Below, one piece after another: positions 10,843 through 11,507 of a stretch of DNA of 11,507 nucleotides. The stretch is taken from assembly GCA_015492115.1 (NCBI GenBank), contig WGFS01000215.1, forward strand, positions 1-11,507, given 5' to 3'. Within the stretch, counting starts at the first letter, position 1. Every line of letters begins with the position of its first letter. The notes beneath the pieces are model-generated. The model saw only the letters and a list, made by a program, of their open reading frames with translations, was not told the origin of the DNA and did no database searches. The stretch is from Aquificaceae bacterium (GTDB lineage Bacteria; Aquificota; Aquificia; Aquificales; Aquificaceae). The translations under genes were made by a program, and so were the position numbers.

Positions 10843-11437
10843 GGATCTCAAGGGCTTCCTCCTCTTCTACATCTCTCCAGTTTTCGTAAGCGTCTGCGAC
10901 CGCAAAAGGGTATCCCTCCCTCATATTTAGGCAGATGAGCTCATCTACATCCTCTGACACCTCTCTGGCGGAGTTAGCAGAGCAGGTTGGAACCGCGACA
11001 ATGAGTCTCTCTGGTTCTCTCCTCTTCACATACATTATTCCAGCCCTGAGCGTATATCCGGACGCAAGACCATCGTCAACCACAACTGCGGTCTTTCCCT
11101 TTAAACTCGGAAACTCCCCCTTCAGGAACTTTCTCATCCTCTCCTTCACATTTTTCAGAGTCTTTCTTATCTGCTCCTCCCTGTCCTTTTCACTAAGCCG
11201 GAGCCTCTCAATGAGCTCCTCATTTAGGACCACGTCCCCATCTGCATTCACAGCGCCAAAACCCGCCTCCGTACTCCAGGGAAGTTGAACCTTTCTCACT
11301 ATCAAGGGGTAAAGGGGTGCTCTCAGGATCTTAGCTATCTCAACGCCGACGGGCACTCCCCCTGAGGGTACGGGCAGTACGACAGGTTCTTTATATTTCC
11401 TCTCCCTCAGGAAGTTCCCCAGTCGGGACTGTTTCAA
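10826..11437 (-). CDS. Predicted phosphoribosyltransferase (COG1926-like)
   Basis: The 203-residue cytoplasmic protein has the type I phosphoribosyltransferase PRPP loop at residues 118-129 (VVVDDGLASGYT), an N-terminal SGGVPVG loop (25-31, the PPi-binding-like region) and the segment VRKVQLPWSTEAGFGAVNADGDVVLNE (48-73) typical of predicted phosphoribosyltransferases of the COG1926 group. The acceptor substrate of this group is not established. The start is taken as TTG at 11437 because an in-frame TGA lies five codons upstream and no other start codon lies between. This makes the N-terminus slightly shorter than in many relatives. A good sigma-70 promoter puts the transcription start about 5 bp before this TTG. 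The 3' end runs 17 bp into the end of the fusion-protein gene, with no terminator between the convergent genes. Confidence 0.88.
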   Translation of the reverse strand: MKQSRLGNFLRERKYKEPVVLPVPSGGVPVGVEIAKILRAPLYPLIVRKVQLPWSTEAGFGAVNADGDVVLNEELIERLRLSEKDREEQIRKTLKNVKERMRKFLKGEFPSLKGKTAVVVDDGLASGYTLRAGIMYVKRREPERLIVAVPTCSANSAREVSEDVDELICLNMREGYPFAVADAYENWRDVEEEEALEILTSSQ

Positions 11438-11448
11438 CTTTTGTGTAA

Positions 11449-11478
11449 ATCATAGCCTGCCCTCAAAGAGTATTTCAA
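11449..11478 (-). promoter_or_regulatory. Sigma-70 promoter of the phosphoribosyltransferase gene
   Basis: On the minus strand TTGAAA (11478-11473) and TATGAT (11454-11449) are separated by 18 bp, each one base from consensus. Transcription should start near 11442, leaving about 5 nt before the TTG start codon, too short for a Shine-Dalgarno site. Confidence 0.6.
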
Positions 11479-11480
11479 GC

Positions 11481-11500
11481 TGGGAGCAAATAAGCTCCCA
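11481..11500. other. Perfect small stem-loop at the window edge
   Basis: TGGGAGC (11481-11487) and GCTCCCA (11494-11500) form a 7-bp inverted repeat around AAATAA. Neither side has a T-tract, so it is not a canonical terminator. It lies immediately upstream of the -35 box of the leftward promoter and may be an operator or the end of a transcript from the next gene, which is outside the window. Confidence 0.35.
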
Positions 11501-11507
11501 ATCCCTG

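Noticed and set aside
11391..11453. A 20-codon minus-strand frame starting with the ATG at 11453 (MIYTKVET...)
   Set aside because: The ATG lies inside the -10 box of the promoter, it stops quickly, and it is out of frame with the phosphoribosyltransferase gene. It is probably fortuitous.
1..11507. tRNA, rRNA, insertion sequence or attachment site
   Set aside because: I saw no tRNA-like cloverleaf, rRNA segment, transposase motif, or terminal inverted repeats with target duplications.

Overview
The window looks like chromosomal DNA of a thermophilic Gram-negative bacterium, most likely an Aquificota (Aquifex/Hydrogenobacter-like) lineage. This is inferred from heavy use of AGG/AGA (Arg) and ATA (Ile) codons, Lys/Glu-rich proteins, very tight gene packing, a TolC-type outer-membrane protein, a lipobox protein and a sigma-54 promoter. 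No rRNA or tRNA marker is present, so the phylum is a guess. Apart from the two edge genes everything runs on the + strand.

Region 1 (1-1652): a partial cytoplasmic protein of unknown function runs leftward off the window (1-520, -). It is divergent, across 34 bp, from a GAF plus HD-GYP protein with a complete set of metal ligands, a predicted cyclic-di-GMP phosphodiesterase.

Region 2 (1647-1936): a dense control region, the best find here. A near-consensus sigma-54 promoter (GG at 1834, GC at 1846) lies 78 bp before the next gene's start codon. Three copies of a 7-5-7 inverted repeat (core TGTAAA-N5-TTTACA) are centred at 1656, 1676 and 1746, about -203, -183 and -113 from the predicted start site, the usual place for enhancer-binding-protein sites. 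A different perfect palindrome (ATCACA-AGA-TGTGAT) sits between them and the promoter, and the predicted leader can fold into a hairpin that leaves the ribosome-binding site free.

Region 3 (1937-7942): a cell-surface cassette. Two paralogous secreted right-handed beta-helix proteins flank a large M4 (thermolysin-family) metalloprotease lipoprotein with thrombospondin type 3 calcium-binding repeats. Both beta-helix proteins end in a Gly-Gly-Gly-Cys / hydrophobic helix / Arg tag, typical of Cys-containing C-terminal sorting signals processed by intramembrane proteases. The first two genes are 13 bp apart and surely co-transcribed. A GC-rich hairpin separates the third, which has a strong ribosome-binding site.

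Region 4 (7943-10842): an overlapping operon of a TetR-family repressor, a TolC-like outer-membrane factor and an EmrA-type membrane fusion protein. A 24-bp inverted repeat over the TetR start codon is a likely autoregulatory operator. No inner-membrane pump gene is present.

Region 5 (10826-11507): a convergent predicted phosphoribosyltransferase overlaps the 3' end of the fusion-protein gene by 17 bp and has a clear sigma-70 promoter with almost no leader.

Working model (inference): a sigma-54 activator switches on a surface adhesin/protease set whose proteins are exported, anchored by lipid or sorted through a C-terminal tag. The neighbouring HD-GYP enzyme may link it to cyclic-di-GMP, and the efflux operon is a separate TetR-controlled unit. 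Several genes that head transcription units appear to lack leaders and Shine-Dalgarno sites, while most operon-internal genes have strong ones.
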